From positions 1-64,000 of the forward strand of contig NZ_BMQP01000015.1 of assembly GCF_014648175.1 (NCBI RefSeq): 64,000 nucleotides of DNA. Direction: 5' to 3'. The first letter of the stretch is position 1. Every line of letters starts with the position of its first letter. Below are positions 40,701 to 49,635 of this stretch, piece after piece. This DNA is from Planobispora rosea (GTDB lineage: Bacteria > Actinomycetota > Actinomycetes > Streptosporangiales > Streptosporangiaceae). The translations under genes and the position numbers were made by a program. The notes beneath the pieces are model-generated. The model ran no database searches and had not been told where the DNA came from. It saw only the letters and a list, made by a program, of their open reading frames with translations.

Positions 40701-43700
40701 AATCGAATCCCCTCCGGCACCGGGGTCCGCGTTCCCGGGATCCCCGGCCCCGGCGCCGGTGCTCCCGGCGCCCGGCGCCTCCTTCCACACCCGTGCCACC
40801 AGCTTGTCCGCCAGCGGGACCGGCACGGCCGTGGCTGCGACGCGCCGGGTCAGCACACCGGTGGCCGTGCCGTCCGCGGCGAGGTGCTCGATCTCGACCG
40901 GGATCTCGGCGGGGTCGTCCGGGCAGTGACCGTTCAGGCGCGCGGCCAGCTCCGCCGGACCGGGGAGCGTGGCCGCCGGGACCGCGTCGACGGCGACGGT
41001 CGCGGTGCCGTACCTCATCCAGGCCCCCGCGGCGTTCTTCGCGTCGACCGCGACCTCGCCGGACGGGGTGAGGGTGACGGTGACCGTGGCGGGCAGCGGG
41101 AGCAGCGCGTCCAGGACGACGTCGGTCAGCTCCGCCCCGCCGTACACCTCGGCCGCCGCCGCCTGCGCGAGCGCGGCCACCGCGGCGAGCGGCAGGACCG
41201 GCAGGCCGTGCAGGAGCCGGCTCGCGGCCTCCAGCCGCCAGGGGGCGTCCGAGAGATCGTCGATGGTCGTGGTCCACACGTGCCCGGCCGGGCTCTCGGC
41301 GTGCACGCCGAGCAGCGGGTGGGCTCCCGCGGGCAGGGCGGGGCGCCGGGAGGCGGAGGCCCAGTGGCGCTCGTGCCGCCACGGGGACGGCGGCAGGTCG
41401 GTGACCGAACCGCGCGGGGCGAGGTCCGGGGAGGGCAGCGCGACGGCGACCGTGGCCAGCTGGGCCGGGAACTCCTCGTCGTGGCCCCGGCGCAGGGAGT
41501 GGGTGATGACCGTGCCCCGGGGGAGCGTGTCGCGCAGCGGCGCGGCCAGCACGGGATGCGGGCTGATCTCGGTGAAGACGGTGTGCCCGTCCTCGGCGGC
41601 GGCCCGCAGGGCGGTCAGCAGCCGGACCGGGCGGCGGACCCCGGCGGCCCAGTACGCGGGCTCGAAGGTGGGGATCTCACGGGGGTCGTCGAACACGGTC
41701 GAGTAGAACGGGATCTCGGGTTTGCCGCCGGCGATGCCGTCGAGCTCCTCGCGGAGCTTCGGCAGCAGTGGCTTGACCTGCGGCGAGTGCCCGGCGCCCT
41801 CGGCGGTCAGCAGCCGGGAGAGCAGCCCTCGCGCCTCCACCTCGGCGGCGAAGGCCGCGACCCGGTCCGGGTCGCCGGTGACGACGCACTGCCGCGGCGA
41901 GGCGTAGACCGCCACGTGCAGGTCGCCGGGGACCTCCTCGGCGCTCACCTCCAGCACGGCCATGGCGCCGCCGCCGCCCAGCGTGCCGAGCAGCCGGGCC
42001 CGGCGGCAGATCACCCGGACCGCGTCCGCCAGGCCGATCCCGCCCGCGACCACGGCCGCCGCGACCTCGCCCATGGAGTGCCCGATCACGGCGGCGGGCC
42101 GTACCCCGCAGGCCGTCCAGAGCCGGGCCAGTGCCACCTGCACCGCGAAGATCACCGGTTGCGCCGTGGCCACGCCCGCGGCCTCGCGGCCCTCGGTGAC
42201 GATCTCCCGGAGCGGGATGTCCGCCTCCTCCCGGAACAGCGGGTCCAGCTCGTCGATCGCCGCGGCGAAGACCGGCTCCGCGGCGTACAGCCGGGCGCCC
42301 ATCCCGGCCCACTGCGAGCCGTACCCGGAGAACACCCAGACCGGTCCGGGCCCGCCCGCCGCGGCCACGCCGGTGGGCGCCCTCCCCTCCTGTACGGCGC
42401 GCAGCCCGGCGACCAGCCCGTCCGCGTCCCGCGCGACCACGGCGGCGCCGACCCGTCCCCGCCCGGCACGCCGGGCCAGCGTGTGCGCGACGTCCTCCAG
42501 CGGCACCCCGCCGCCCTCATCGGCCACCCAGTCCGCCAGCACTCCCGCGTACGCCCGCACCCGCTCCGCCGACGCGTCCGTCAGCAGGAAGACCCGGGTG
42601 CCGTCTCCGGTCTCCTCCGGGGCGCTGTTCCCGGCGTCGTGCCCGGCGCCGTCCAGCACGATGTGGGCGTTGGTGCCGCCGAAGCCGAAGGAGGAGACGC
42701 CCGCCCGGGGGGTGGCCCGGGGCCAGGGGGTCGGCGCGGTGACGACCTCCAGCCGCTCCCAGGGGATGTGCGGGTTGGGCTCGCGGAAGTGGGCACTCGG
42801 CGGGATCACCCCGTGGTGGAGCGCGAGCACGGTCTTGATCAGCCCGGTGATCCCGGCGGCGGCCTCCAGGTGGCCGAGGTTGCTCTTGGCCGAGCCGAGC
42901 AGCACCCGGTGTCCCGGGGGCAGGGCCGCGTCGATCGCGCGGGCCTCGATGGGGTCGCCGAGGAAGGTCCCGGTGCCGTGGGCCTCGATGTAGTCCGGCG
43001 GCTCCAGGCCCGTGTAGACGGTGCGCAGGAGTTCCTCCTGCGCCTCCGGGTTGGGCGCGACCAGGCCGTTGGAGCGGCCGTCCTGGTTGACCGCCGTGGC
43101 GCGCACGACCGCCAGCACCCGGTCCCCGTCGCGGCGCGCGTCCGCCAGCCGCTTGAGCACCACGACGCCGCAGCCCTCGGCCCGGACCATCCCGTCGGCC
43201 GAGGCGTCGAAGGCCTTGCACCGCCCGTCGGGCGCGGTCCCCCCACCCTGGTCGAACGCCATGGTGATCACCGGGGAGAGCAGCAGGTTGACCCCGGCCG
43301 CCAGCGCCAGGTCGCTCTCCCCCGCCCGCAGGCTCCGCACCGCCAGATCGGTGGCCACCAGCGACGACGAGCAGGCGGTGTCCACCGCCAGACTGGGCCC
43401 GCGCAGGTCGAGCACGTAGGACAGCCGGTTGGCGGCGATGCTGAAGGCCGCCCCGGTCGCCGTCCAGGCGTCCACCCTGCTCGCGTCGGCGGTGGTCAGA
43501 TAGGCGTACTCGTTGCCGGAGATGCCGACGAACGCCCCGGTACGGCTGCCGCGCAGCGAGCGGGGCGCGATCCCGGCGTGCTCCAGCGCCTCCCAGGCCG
43601 TCTCCAGCAGCAGCCGCTGCTGCGGGTCCATGGTCTCGGCCTCCCCGGGGACGATCCCGAAGAAGTCGGCGTCGAACCCGGCCACGTCGGCGAGGAAGCC

Positions 43701-44210
43701 ACCGTGGCGGGTGGTCCTGGCCAGCGCCTCCGCCGTGCGCGGGGAACCGTCGTCGAAGGCCTCCCACCGTCCCTCGGGCACCTGCCCGACCCCGTTCCCA
43801 CCGGCCATGAGCAGCCGCCAGAACTCCTGGGGGCCGTGGACCGGCCCGGGCAGGCGGCAGCCGACGCCGATGACCGCGACCGGCTCGTCGTGGGCGGCGG
43901 GCCGCGCGACCGGCGGGGCGGCGGCCGTACCGGAGGGTGACTCCCCCGGTGTGCGGGCCGCGTCGGACGTCAGGGCGGCCAGGCCGCGGGCGAGGCGGTT
44001 GATCGTCGGGTACTCCCAGACCAGGGTCGGTCCCAGCTCCCGGCCCAGCAGCGCCTCCAGCTCCCCGGCCACGGCGACCGCGTCGCGCGAGGAGAGGCCG
44101 AACTCCTCCAGGGGGCGGTCCGGGTCGACGGCGGCAAGGGGTATGCGGCACCGGGTGGCGATCCGGTCTGCGAGGAACCGACGGATCTCGTCTTCGCCGA
44201 GAAGTTCCAC
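37752..44210 (-). CDS. Type I polyketide synthase, ACP-KS-AT-(DH-like)-KR-ACP-(ACP-like)-TE
   Basis: 2152 aa from GTG 44210 (GGGAG 8 nt upstream). N-terminal ACP with Ser41 (FGLSSRDAV); KS with Cys280 in VDTACSSSL, His411 in [12 protein letters not shown], His447 in [12 protein letters not shown] with Ser712 in GHSMGE, His808, and YASP at the specificity position, closer to the branched-extender YASH than to malonyl HAFH. Residues ~960-1130 look like a DH fold lacking the HxxxGxxxxP motif, so inactive. KR with GGYGGLG, Ser1566, Tyr1579, Asn1583; ACP with Ser1740 (GLDSL); an ACP-like segment 1795-1865 without Ser; TE with GWSFGG Ser1965 and a late His in PGSHH. No ER. The layout recalls Pks13 (ACP-KS-AT-ACP-TE) plus KR: one condensation with a preloaded acyl chain, then release. 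Confidence 0.9.
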   Translation of the reverse strand: MELLGEDEIRRFLADRIATRCRIPLAAVDPDRPLEEFGLSSRDAVAVAGELEALLGRELGPTLVWEYPTINRLARGLAALTSDAARTPGESPSGTAAAPPVARPAAHDEPVAVIGVGCRLPGPVHGPQEFWRLLMAGGNGVGQVPEGRWEAFDDGSPRTAEALARTTRHGGFLADVAGFDADFFGIVPGEAETMDPQQRLLLETAWEALEHAGIAPRSLRGSRTGAFVGISGNEYAYLTTADASRVDAWTATGAAFSIAANRLSYVLDLRGPSLAVDTACSSSLVATDLAVRSLRAGESDLALAAGVNLLLSPVITMAFDQGGGTAPDGRCKAFDASADGMVRAEGCGVVVLKRLADARRDGDRVLAVVRATAVNQDGRSNGLVAPNPEAQEELLRTVYTGLEPPDYIEAHGTGTFLGDPIEARAIDAALPPGHRVLLGSAKSNLGHLEAAAGITGLIKTVLALHHGVIPPSAHFREPNPHIPWERLEVVTAPTPWPRATPRAGVSSFGFGGTNAHIVLDGAGHDAGNSAPEETGDGTRVFLLTDASAERVRAYAGVLADWVADEGGGVPLEDVAHTLARRAGRGRVGAAVVARDADGLVAGLRAVQEGRAPTGVAAAGGPGPVWVFSGYGSQWAGMGARLYAAEPVFAAAIDELDPLFREEADIPLREIVTEGREAAGVATAQPVIFAVQVALARLWTACGVRPAAVIGHSMGEVAAAVVAGGIGLADAVRVICRRARLLGTLGGGGAMAVLEVSAEEVPGDLHVAVYASPRQCVVTGDPDRVAAFAAEVEARGLLSRLLTAEGAGHSPQVKPLLPKLREELDGIAGGKPEIPFYSTVFDDPREIPTFEPAYWAAGVRRPVRLLTALRAAAEDGHTVFTEISPHPVLAAPLRDTLPRGTVITHSLRRGHDEEFPAQLATVAVALPSPDLAPRGSVTDLPPSPWRHERHWASASRRPALPAGAHPLLGVHAESPAGHVWTTTIDDLSDAPWRLEAASRLLHGLPVLPLAAVAALAQAAAAEVYGGAELTDVVLDALLPLPATVTVTLTPSGEVAVDAKNAAGAWMRYGTATVAVDAVPAATLPGPAELAARLNGHCPDDPAEIPVEIEHLAADGTATGVLTRRVAATAVPVPLADKLVARVWKEAPGAGSTGAGAGDPGNADPGAGGDSITRISAGPGVEREPGGNGSIPRSARGWLIVAGEGDLRAERLISGLTAAGHAARRSSLPRLVPPRAGTSLLVPAQRPAPYDVPPGPAVTGPVPPGPTVTGSVPPGSAATAPAAGDAVPAGDDVVVLAPAGLDPAGAEAVILTVTGIVRDLATAGNGAGTRLYLVTERAQAVRDGERGDPGAAALRGLVRVLGFEHPGLRARLVDVDGPEAVMAELLGPEEAGPAELAELDDEVAWRDGVRHAARLTVQPPPAVRPGRTVVRRGGGYLITGGYGGLGLVVARWLAERGAGRIVLGGRSGPSPEGAAIIEWLRTSGTDVRVVTGDLAAPGVAGRLVSAVTEGGLPLRGVVHAAGALDDRLFTEVGAEDLHRVWSAKVHGGLALHEATRGADLDWWVAFSSAAALLGSPGQAAYAAANAWLDALCDLRRAEGLPATTINWGTWAEAGGASRAVLPAVSPITPGEGVEALEALLGGGVAAAGVVRLDAEAAVAVFPGIARMPYFAELRELAGRSGTGAGTDAGTAWAGVEALSTMEAGEALAVVTAKIRERTAVVLGFEEVWLQDDTVLTEAGLDSLAATRVRGTIEHDFGVGVPAALLLQGATLGDVAATVAAELGIHADAARVRPVGPRDAAERRVVAVLARVLGREPGVNEEIPADVLPIVLDVLGREIGREIGTATAAGGALTGARIADLVRAADEEEAAQGVIRPLTEAARAYLAGQARTPGETPVFLGHPAGGTTGVYGPLAGALGTGRVVFGLERLGEAGPPGAEPGVVERAARYVEEIRKVQPEGPYRLGGWSFGGILAFEIARQLGAGNVELVAMIDSGLPDETAPAERVEITARRYADFAAYLRETYGVDVELGYGELAALDEAGQLALAELRIAESGVLELLGEAILRHQITSHQDTRALEGYRAGTYAGRVVLYRSTEPTPWAVQDSRYAHAGDPARGFAPYAPGLEIVTVPGSHHLNLLDPPYVEVIAAHLGDQL

Positions 44211-44308
44211 GGGGCGACTCCCAACAACAGCCGAGGTGATCGGTCAACCTACCGAGAGCGCCAGGTGTAAGGGAGACCAGACAACCCACAATCCACCAGG
44301 GCGTTTTG

Positions 44309-44320
44309 TCACGATTGTGA
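44309..44320. promoter_or_regulatory. TCAC-N4-GTGA dyad between PKS and esterase genes
   Basis: TCACGATTGTGA lies in the 256-nt divergent intergenic region, about 100 nt before the PKS start and 150 nt before the esterase start. This shape is used by CRP/FNR- and some GntR-type regulators. Placement suits shared control of both genes. Short dyads also arise by chance. Confidence 0.35.
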
Positions 44321-44349
44321 TAATGGCCACACCTGCGCATTGATTTGTC

Positions 44350-44378
44350 CGGGGGGCTCAAGCGGCCCCCGTTCTTTC
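44350..44378 (+). terminator. GC hairpin with T-rich tail in the esterase 5' region (terminator or attenuator)
   Basis: CGGGGG (44350-44355) pairs with CCCCCG (44366-44371) around a GC-rich loop and is followed by TTCTTT. It resembles an intrinsic terminator pointing toward the esterase gene, yet no + strand gene ends before it. Premature termination of the esterase leader is one explanation. Confidence 0.4.
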
Positions 44379-44466
44379 GTTGCGGACACGCATAGCCACC
44401 TGCCGATCACCCGTCTACCCTCGCCTGCCACGGCCTTCTGTCGTCAGGCCGGATGGAGGGAAAAGC

Positions 44467-45651
44467 ATGCGATCTGTCCGGCACGGACTCCTGGCCCTCG
44501 CGACCGCCGCGGCCGTCGGGCTCCCCTCGACGGCGGCGCACGCGGCCCCGGTCCGTCCCCTGGCCCCGGCGGGCGAAAACCGGCAGGTGCTGGACCCGGT
44601 CCCCCCGACCGGGAAGAGCCCGTCCGGTCCCTGGCCGGCCGCGATGCCCGGCGGCGCGCGCGTGGTCGCCGAGAAGTGGCTGGGCCCGCGCACGCTCGAC
44701 ATCCTGGTCTCCTCGCCCTCGGTCGACGCGATGCTGCCGGTCCGGCTGCTGCTGCCTCCGGGGTGGTCGAAGCAGGCCAAGCGCACCTGGCCGGTGCTCT
44801 ACCTGCTCCACGGCGGCGTGGACGACTACACGTCATGGACGAGGATGACCGGCATCGAGGAGCTCACCGAGGATGTCGGCGCGATCGTCGTGATGCCCGA
44901 GGCCGGCCGGGCCGGCAACTACAGCAACTGGTTCAACAAGGGCAAGGGCGGCCCGCCCGCGTGGGAGACCTTCCACACCTACGAGGTCCGCCGCCTGCTG
45001 GAGGTCGGCTACCGGGCCGGCACCCGCCGGGCCGTCTCGGGACTGTCCATGGGAGCGTACGGGGCGATCAAGTACGCCGCGCGCCACCCCGGCATGTTCC
45101 GCTTCGCCGGAGCCCACAGCGGCGTCATGTCCACCCGGCTGCCCGGCATCCCCGACATCATCATGAACGCCCAGGCGGCCGAGGGGTTCGACCCGAAGGC
45201 CCTGTGGGGCGACCCGCTCAAGAACGCCGACGTCTGGCGGGCCAACGACCCCGCGCACTTCGCCAGGAACCTGCGCGGCGTGAGCATCTACATCTCCAGC
45301 GGCACGACCAGCCTCCAGGGCGAGCTCGACCCGCCCGGCACCCCCTGGCACCCGGCCCACCTGGGTGAGCCGGTCTCGGCCTACACCGCCAGGCACCTGA
45401 TCGCCAAGCTCCGGTTGTACGGCGTCAAGCCCGTGGTGAACCTCTACAGGAAGGGCACCCACAGCTGGCCGTACTGGGAGCGCGAGTTCAAGCGCTCCTT
45501 CCCCATGATCCTGAAGGCTCTCGGGGTGAAGCCCTCGTCCTCACCGGAGGACGCGCAGGAGGACGCGGAGAAGGAGCGGGACGAGCAGGTCCCCCCGCCC
45601 CCGGGCCAGCCCGAAGGCGGGGAGTGGAACCTGCCGGGCTCCGGTGACTAG
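44467..45651 (+). CDS. Secreted esterase of the antigen-85/esterase D family
   Basis: 394 aa. Signal peptide GLLALATAAAVGLPSTAAHA with Ala-x-Ala cleavage. Alpha/beta-hydrolase of PF00756 type: VLYLLHGGVDDYTSW oxyanion region, nucleophile Ser194 in SGLSMGAYGA, and a late His in KGTHSWPYWE. It ends in a charged Pro-rich tail (PSSSPEDAQEDAEKERDEQ). In mycobacteria the related Ag85 proteins transfer long acyl chains outside the cell; here it may act on the PKS product, as its start is divergent from the PKS gene. ATG 44467 has GGAGGG 8 nt upstream. Confidence 0.85.
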   Translation: MRSVRHGLLALATAAAVGLPSTAAHAAPVRPLAPAGENRQVLDPVPPTGKSPSGPWPAAMPGGARVVAEKWLGPRTLDILVSSPSVDAMLPVRLLLPPGWSKQAKRTWPVLYLLHGGVDDYTSWTRMTGIEELTEDVGAIVVMPEAGRAGNYSNWFNKGKGGPPAWETFHTYEVRRLLEVGYRAGTRRAVSGLSMGAYGAIKYAARHPGMFRFAGAHSGVMSTRLPGIPDIIMNAQAAEGFDPKALWGDPLKNADVWRANDPAHFARNLRGVSIYISSGTTSLQGELDPPGTPWHPAHLGEPVSAYTARHLIAKLRLYGVKPVVNLYRKGTHSWPYWEREFKRSFPMILKALGVKPSSSPEDAQEDAEKERDEQVPPPPGQPEGGEWNLPGSGD

Positions 45652-45754
45652 GAGAGGGAGGGATCACCCGGTGGGCGGCCGGTCGGCTTCGATCCGAAGC
45701 GCTGTCGGCAGCGCAGCACCGTCGGACGAGGCTCGGTCATGTGATTGAAGCTCC

Positions 45755-46552
45755 TCACGTGGTTGTGGTCGGTTCGTCCGGCATGGTCACCGGTGAGGCC
45801 ACGGCGATGTGCGGGCGGCCGGTGAGGGGATGCGGGCCCACATGAGCCCGTACCCCGAAGACCTCCTCGATGAAGGCGGGAGTCAGCACCTCCGCGGGAG
45901 GACCGTGCCCTGCGACGCGGCCGTCGCGGAGCACGACGACCTGGTCGGCGTAGGCGGCGGCCTGGTCGAGGTCGTGCAGAGCGGCCAGCAACGTGAGCCC
46001 GAGCGAGCGGATCAGATCCAGCAACAGGAGCTGGGATCCGACGTCCAGGTGGTTGGTGGGCTCGTCGAGGATCAGCAGCGGCGCCTCCTGTGCCAGGGCG
46101 CGGGCGAGCAGGACGCGTTGCCGTTCCCCGCCGGACAGCGTGGTCACCAGCCGGTCGGCGGCCCACCCCATGCCGACGCGGTCGAGCGCGGTGCCGACCG
46201 CCGCCCGGTCGGCGGAGGTCTCGCGGGCGAGCGATCGTTTGTGGCTGTAGCGGCCGGCCGCGACCACTTCGGCCGCCGTGAAACCCTCGGCGGCCTGGCC
46301 GTGCTGGGGGAGTACGGCGCGGTGGCGGGCGGCCTGGCGCGGACGCATCCGCCACAGGTCCCGCCCGTCCAGCCGGACGATCCCCGCCGAGGGCCGCAGG
46401 GAGCGGTAGACGGTACGCAGCAGGGTGGATTTGCCGCTGCCGTTCGGGCCGACCAGCGCGACGAACTCGCCCGGCCCGGCGGTCAGCGTGACGTCGTCGA
46501 CGATGAGACGGGCGTCGATGCGGGCGCTGACGCCGGCGAGGTCAAGCCGCAT
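45755..46552 (-). CDS. Iron-siderophore-type ABC transporter ATP-binding protein
   Basis: 265 aa. Walker A GPNGSGKST, signature LSGGERQRVLLARALAQ, Walker B LLILDEPTNHLD and switch His in ALHDLDQA are all present; DLWRMRPRQAARHRAVLPQ is typical of FecE/FhuC proteins. It pairs with the upstream permease, overlapping its end by 11 nt. Last gene of a three-gene import operon. Substrate class (ferric siderophore, haem or corrinoid) cannot be fixed from the ATPase. Confidence 0.88.
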   Translation of the reverse strand: MRLDLAGVSARIDARLIVDDVTLTAGPGEFVALVGPNGSGKSTLLRTVYRSLRPSAGIVRLDGRDLWRMRPRQAARHRAVLPQHGQAAEGFTAAEVVAAGRYSHKRSLARETSADRAAVGTALDRVGMGWAADRLVTTLSGGERQRVLLARALAQEAPLLILDEPTNHLDVGSQLLLLDLIRSLGLTLLAALHDLDQAAAYADQVVVLRDGRVAGHGPPAEVLTPAFIEEVFGVRAHVGPHPLTGRPHIAVASPVTMPDEPTTTT

Positions 46553-47639
46553 CGCCGCCTCCTTTCACGCGGCGGCGCAGGAGCCACAGGAAGAACGGCA
46601 CGCCGAGGCCGGTGGTGAAGATCCCGACCGGCAGTTCGTTGGGCCGGTCGGCGATCCTGGCAGCCAGATCCACCAGTACCAGGAACACCGCCCCGGCCAG
46701 CAGCGACACCGGCAGCACCCGCCGGTGGTCGGCGCCGACGACGAACCTCGCCATGTGCGGGATCATGAGTCCGATGAAGCCGACGCCGCCGACGACGCTC
46801 ACCACGGTGGCCGTCAGCAGGGAACCGGCGACCAGCAGCCCGATCCGCAGGGCCGCGACCGGCACACCGATGGCGATGGCCGCCTCCTCGCCGGCCATCA
46901 GCGCGTTGAGCGCACGGACCTGCAGCGCCAGCCACGCCACGCAGACGGCGATGAGCAGGGCGGGCACGCCCAGGTCGGGCCAGGACGCCCCGGCGACGCT
47001 GCCCATCAACCAGAACATCATGCCCTGCAGTTCGCCGGGGTTGAGCTGCAGCTGGATGAAGGTCGTGGCCGCCGCGCACAGGTAGCCGACGGCGACGCCG
47101 GTCAGCACCAGCCACGAGTCCAGTAGCCGCCCGGAGCGCTGGGACAGCACGTACACCAGCAACGCCGAGAGCATGGCGGCGGCGAAGGCCGCCCCGGTGA
47201 CGCCGAACGCGCCCGCCAGCGCGGTGCCACCCAGGGCTGGGACGAGCACGGCGCCGAGCGAGGCCGCCGAGGAGACGCCCAGGACGTACGGGTCGGCGAG
47301 CGGATTGCGGACCAATGCCTGCAACGCGACCCCGGCCACCGCCAGACCGGCGCCGGAGAGCGCGGCCAGCAGCGCCCGCGGGGTGCGGATCTCCCAGACG
47401 ACCTGGCTGAGCAGCGGATCGGCCTGCGCGCCGCGTCCGGTGAGGTGCGCCCAGACCACACCCCAGACCTGCCCGAGGGGGAGATTGACCGAGCCGATGG
47501 AGATGCCCACCACCAGCGCCGCGACCAGTCCGGCGAGCAGGGCGGCCAGGAACAGCCCGGTGGCCGGACCGGAGATCAGGTGCGGACGGCGGGACGGCGT
47601 GGGCCCGGTCCGCGGCGGGAGGGTCAGGGTGTCAGTCAC
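46542..47639 (-). CDS. FecCD-family ABC permease
   Basis: 365 aa, about ten TM helices. Conserved BtuCD/FecCD segments: REIRTPRALLAALSGAGLAVAG (split), VALQALVRNPLADPYVLGVS, and GGVGFIGLMIPHMARFVVG with the coupling-helix Gly. GTG 47639 overlaps the end of the binding-protein gene by 8 nt. A single permease implies a homodimer in the membrane. Confidence 0.9.
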   Translation of the reverse strand: MTDTLTLPPRTGPTPSRRPHLISGPATGLFLAALLAGLVAALVVGISIGSVNLPLGQVWGVVWAHLTGRGAQADPLLSQVVWEIRTPRALLAALSGAGLAVAGVALQALVRNPLADPYVLGVSSAASLGAVLVPALGGTALAGAFGVTGAAFAAAMLSALLVYVLSQRSGRLLDSWLVLTGVAVGYLCAAATTFIQLQLNPGELQGMMFWLMGSVAGASWPDLGVPALLIAVCVAWLALQVRALNALMAGEEAAIAIGVPVAALRIGLLVAGSLLTATVVSVVGGVGFIGLMIPHMARFVVGADHRRVLPVSLLAGAVFLVLVDLAARIADRPNELPVGIFTTGLGVPFFLWLLRRRVKGGGDAA

Positions 47640-48720
47640 CGGGGTGGACCACCTTGGAGATCTTCTCCACGGCCAGGGCGTTGAGCGGGCCGAGGTAGAC
47701 GCCGTCGGAGACGGTCGTGTAGGTCCTGGACTTCGAGGCCGCCCAGTGCGGGTAAGCGGCGAAGATCTTGGCTGCTTCCTCGTCGCCCTTCTCCTGCGGC
47801 GTGAACAGCCCGACGACCAGGACGTCCACCTCGGCGGTGGCGAGTTGCTCCTTGTTGATGGTGCGGGTGGCGTCGGAGTTCTGGCCGGCGAAGACGTTGA
47901 CGCCGCCGGCCGCCTTGATGACGTCGTCGTAGATGCCGCCGACCATCACGGCGGGCAGGTCGTTGGCGTTCATCATGGACATGCCGGGATAGGCGATGAG
48001 CACCTTCTTGGCGGGCAGGCCCGCGACGCGCCGCCGGACGGTCTCGACGCGACCCCGCAGCTCGCGGATCAGATCGAACGCGCGCTGCTGGACGTCGAAG
48101 ACCCGTCCCAGGAGGCCGATGAACTCCAGGGAGCTGTTGATCGACTGGTTGCGGTAGGCGCGCCGCTCCGCTTCGGTCGCCTCCGGCTTCCCCATGGCGC
48201 AGTTCACCGGATTGACCAGGGAGGTGATGCCGGCCGCGGCGAGCTGCTCGCGGGTGGCGAAGCCGCTTTTGGCGTCGAAACCGCCGGACCAGGTGGACAC
48301 GACCAGATCGGGCTTGAGCTTGAGCACCTGCTCGGCGGGGACGTCGAAGTTCTTGTTCATGGTCAGCCCGCCGGTCGGCAGCGCCTTGATCTTGCCGATC
48401 ATGGTCGGGTCGTCGGAGACGCCGTAGCTCTGGGCGTTGGCCAGGATGTTCTTCTCCAGGCCGAGCAGGATGAAGCTCTCCACCTCACCCACGCTGGTGC
48501 CGTTGAGGATCAGCACCCGCCGGGGTGGCTTCTGGAAGGTCACCCGCATGCCGCAGTTGTCGAAGGTCAGCGGATAGCCGGTCCTGGCGGCGGACGCCGG
48601 GGCGTCGACGGCCGCGCCCGCGGTGTCGGCGGGCTCGGTGGCGGCCCCGCATCCGGTGACGGTCAGGGCCGTGAGAGCGGCCACGGCTGCGGCGAAACGA
48701 GAAGGGTTCAAAGGGTTCAT
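47632..48720 (-). CDS. Iron-siderophore-type substrate-binding lipoprotein
   Basis: 362 aa. Signal peptide with lipobox VTGC, then the type III binding-protein fold (RRVLILNGTSVGEVESFILL, LKLKPDLVVSTWSGGFD, LPAVMVGGIYDDVIKAAGGV, VDVLVVGLFTPQEKGDEE). A conserved NCGM near the N-terminus is common in Fe-compound-binding members. ATG 48720 is preceded by AGGGAGC. First gene of the import operon. The upstream region carries a 25-bp tandem duplication and no convincing full IdeR or Zur box. Confidence 0.87.
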   Translation of the reverse strand: MNPLNPSRFAAAVAALTALTVTGCGAATEPADTAGAAVDAPASAARTGYPLTFDNCGMRVTFQKPPRRVLILNGTSVGEVESFILLGLEKNILANAQSYGVSDDPTMIGKIKALPTGGLTMNKNFDVPAEQVLKLKPDLVVSTWSGGFDAKSGFATREQLAAAGITSLVNPVNCAMGKPEATEAERRAYRNQSINSSLEFIGLLGRVFDVQQRAFDLIRELRGRVETVRRRVAGLPAKKVLIAYPGMSMMNANDLPAVMVGGIYDDVIKAAGGVNVFAGQNSDATRTINKEQLATAEVDVLVVGLFTPQEKGDEEAAKIFAAYPHWAASKSRTYTTVSDGVYLGPLNALAVEKISKVVHPGD

Positions 48721-48845
48721 GCGTACGTGCTCCCTGTGGGTCGGATCTGGAGACGCGCACGCCACGGACGGCCGGCGAGGCGGCCGGGGTGGCGGCGGGA
48801 AGACCCGCGGGCAGCGGAATTGATCATGGCGAGGCCGAGCCGGGC

Positions 48846-48895
48846 AGCGCACGACTGCCGACTCTCGAAGAGCGCACGACTGCCGACTCTCGAAG
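48846..48895. repeat. 25-bp perfect tandem duplication upstream of the iron-import operon
   Basis: Copies at 48846-48870 and 48871-48895, each AGCGCACGACTGCCGACTCT plus CGAAG. It lies in the 229-nt gap between the Met/His-rich membrane gene and the binding-protein gene, 126-175 nt upstream of the latter's start. Doubling of a regulator site is possible. Confidence 0.85.
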
Positions 48896-48949
48896 AACAT
48901 CGGCACGGTTGTACGGCCGAGCCTGACCAGCAGGCCCGGAATCACCAGA

Positions 48950-49561
48950 TCACACGGCCGCCGCCGGCCGGGTCCGGCCTCCAGGCGGTCCCCTGAGCAC
49001 GAGGACGTGTCTCAGGAACAACCGGACGCGCGCGGTCTCGTCCCGCCACATCCGGGAGACCAGTCGCACGGGCGCGGAAGGGCGTCCGGCGACCAGGAGG
49101 AACAGCAGCGGGCGCAGCACCCATCCGGCCAGTTGCCGGGCCAGGGCGCACAGGCCCGTCTCCAGCCACCGAAGCCACACGGAGGTGAGCAGCACGCTCG
49201 CCGCGTGTACGAGCACCATCCCGGAACCGGTCGACGCGGCGGGATGCACGTGGTCCATCCCGCCCATGCCCTCCATCGCGGCCATCTCCGCGCGGTGCGC
49301 CGCCGCCTGCCGGTCGGCGCTCTGCGTGAGGAGAGTGTGCAGGACGATCTGCGAGGCGGCCGTCGCGGGCAGGATGGAGGCGAGTGTGCGTTCACGCCCG
49401 GTCAGCGCCAGCGCGGGCAGCAGGAGGAGCAGGAACCCGCCCAGCGCCGCCGCCCGGTCGAAGGAGCCTCCACCGGCCAGGTGCCCGAGCGTGGCCAGGG
49501 CAGCGCAGGTGGCGGCGAAACTCGCCGCGCGCGCCCACCGCACCACTGAGAACGGACCCAT
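48950..49561 (-). CDS. Polytopic membrane protein with Met/His-rich loop
   Basis: 203 aa from ATG 49561 (an in-frame GTG lies at 49582). Five or so hydrophobic segments: AASFAATCAALATLGHLAGG, AALGGFLLLLLPALALTG, ILPATAASQIVLHTLLT, VLVHAASVLLTSVWLRW and LAGWVLRPLLFLLVAG. Between the third and fourth lies EMAAMEGMGGMDHVHPA, with Met and His spaced as in copper-handling proteins. No named family recognised; a copper-related role is inference from the motif. Same strand as the iron-import operon but separated by 229 nt. Confidence 0.6.
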   Translation of the reverse strand: MGPFSVVRWARAASFAATCAALATLGHLAGGGSFDRAAALGGFLLLLLPALALTGRERTLASILPATAASQIVLHTLLTQSADRQAAAHRAEMAAMEGMGGMDHVHPAASTGSGMVLVHAASVLLTSVWLRWLETGLCALARQLAGWVLRPLLFLLVAGRPSAPVRLVSRMWRDETARVRLFLRHVLVLRGPPGGRTRPAAAV

Positions 49562-49635
49562 TGCGGATAGATCTTTCCACACCGTTGCCGAGGTCTGTGA
49601 GTCGGGATGACCCGGCGCCGGGGGTTCCGGGAGCC

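Noticed and set aside
40884..43940. A 1018-codon + strand frame opposite the PKS
   Set aside because: It is a shadow of the PKS, which carries all expected catalytic motifs on the minus strand.
37752..44210. Classical modular PKS with full reductive loop
   Set aside because: No ER domain is visible and the DH-like region lacks its catalytic His motif, so full reduction cannot be claimed.
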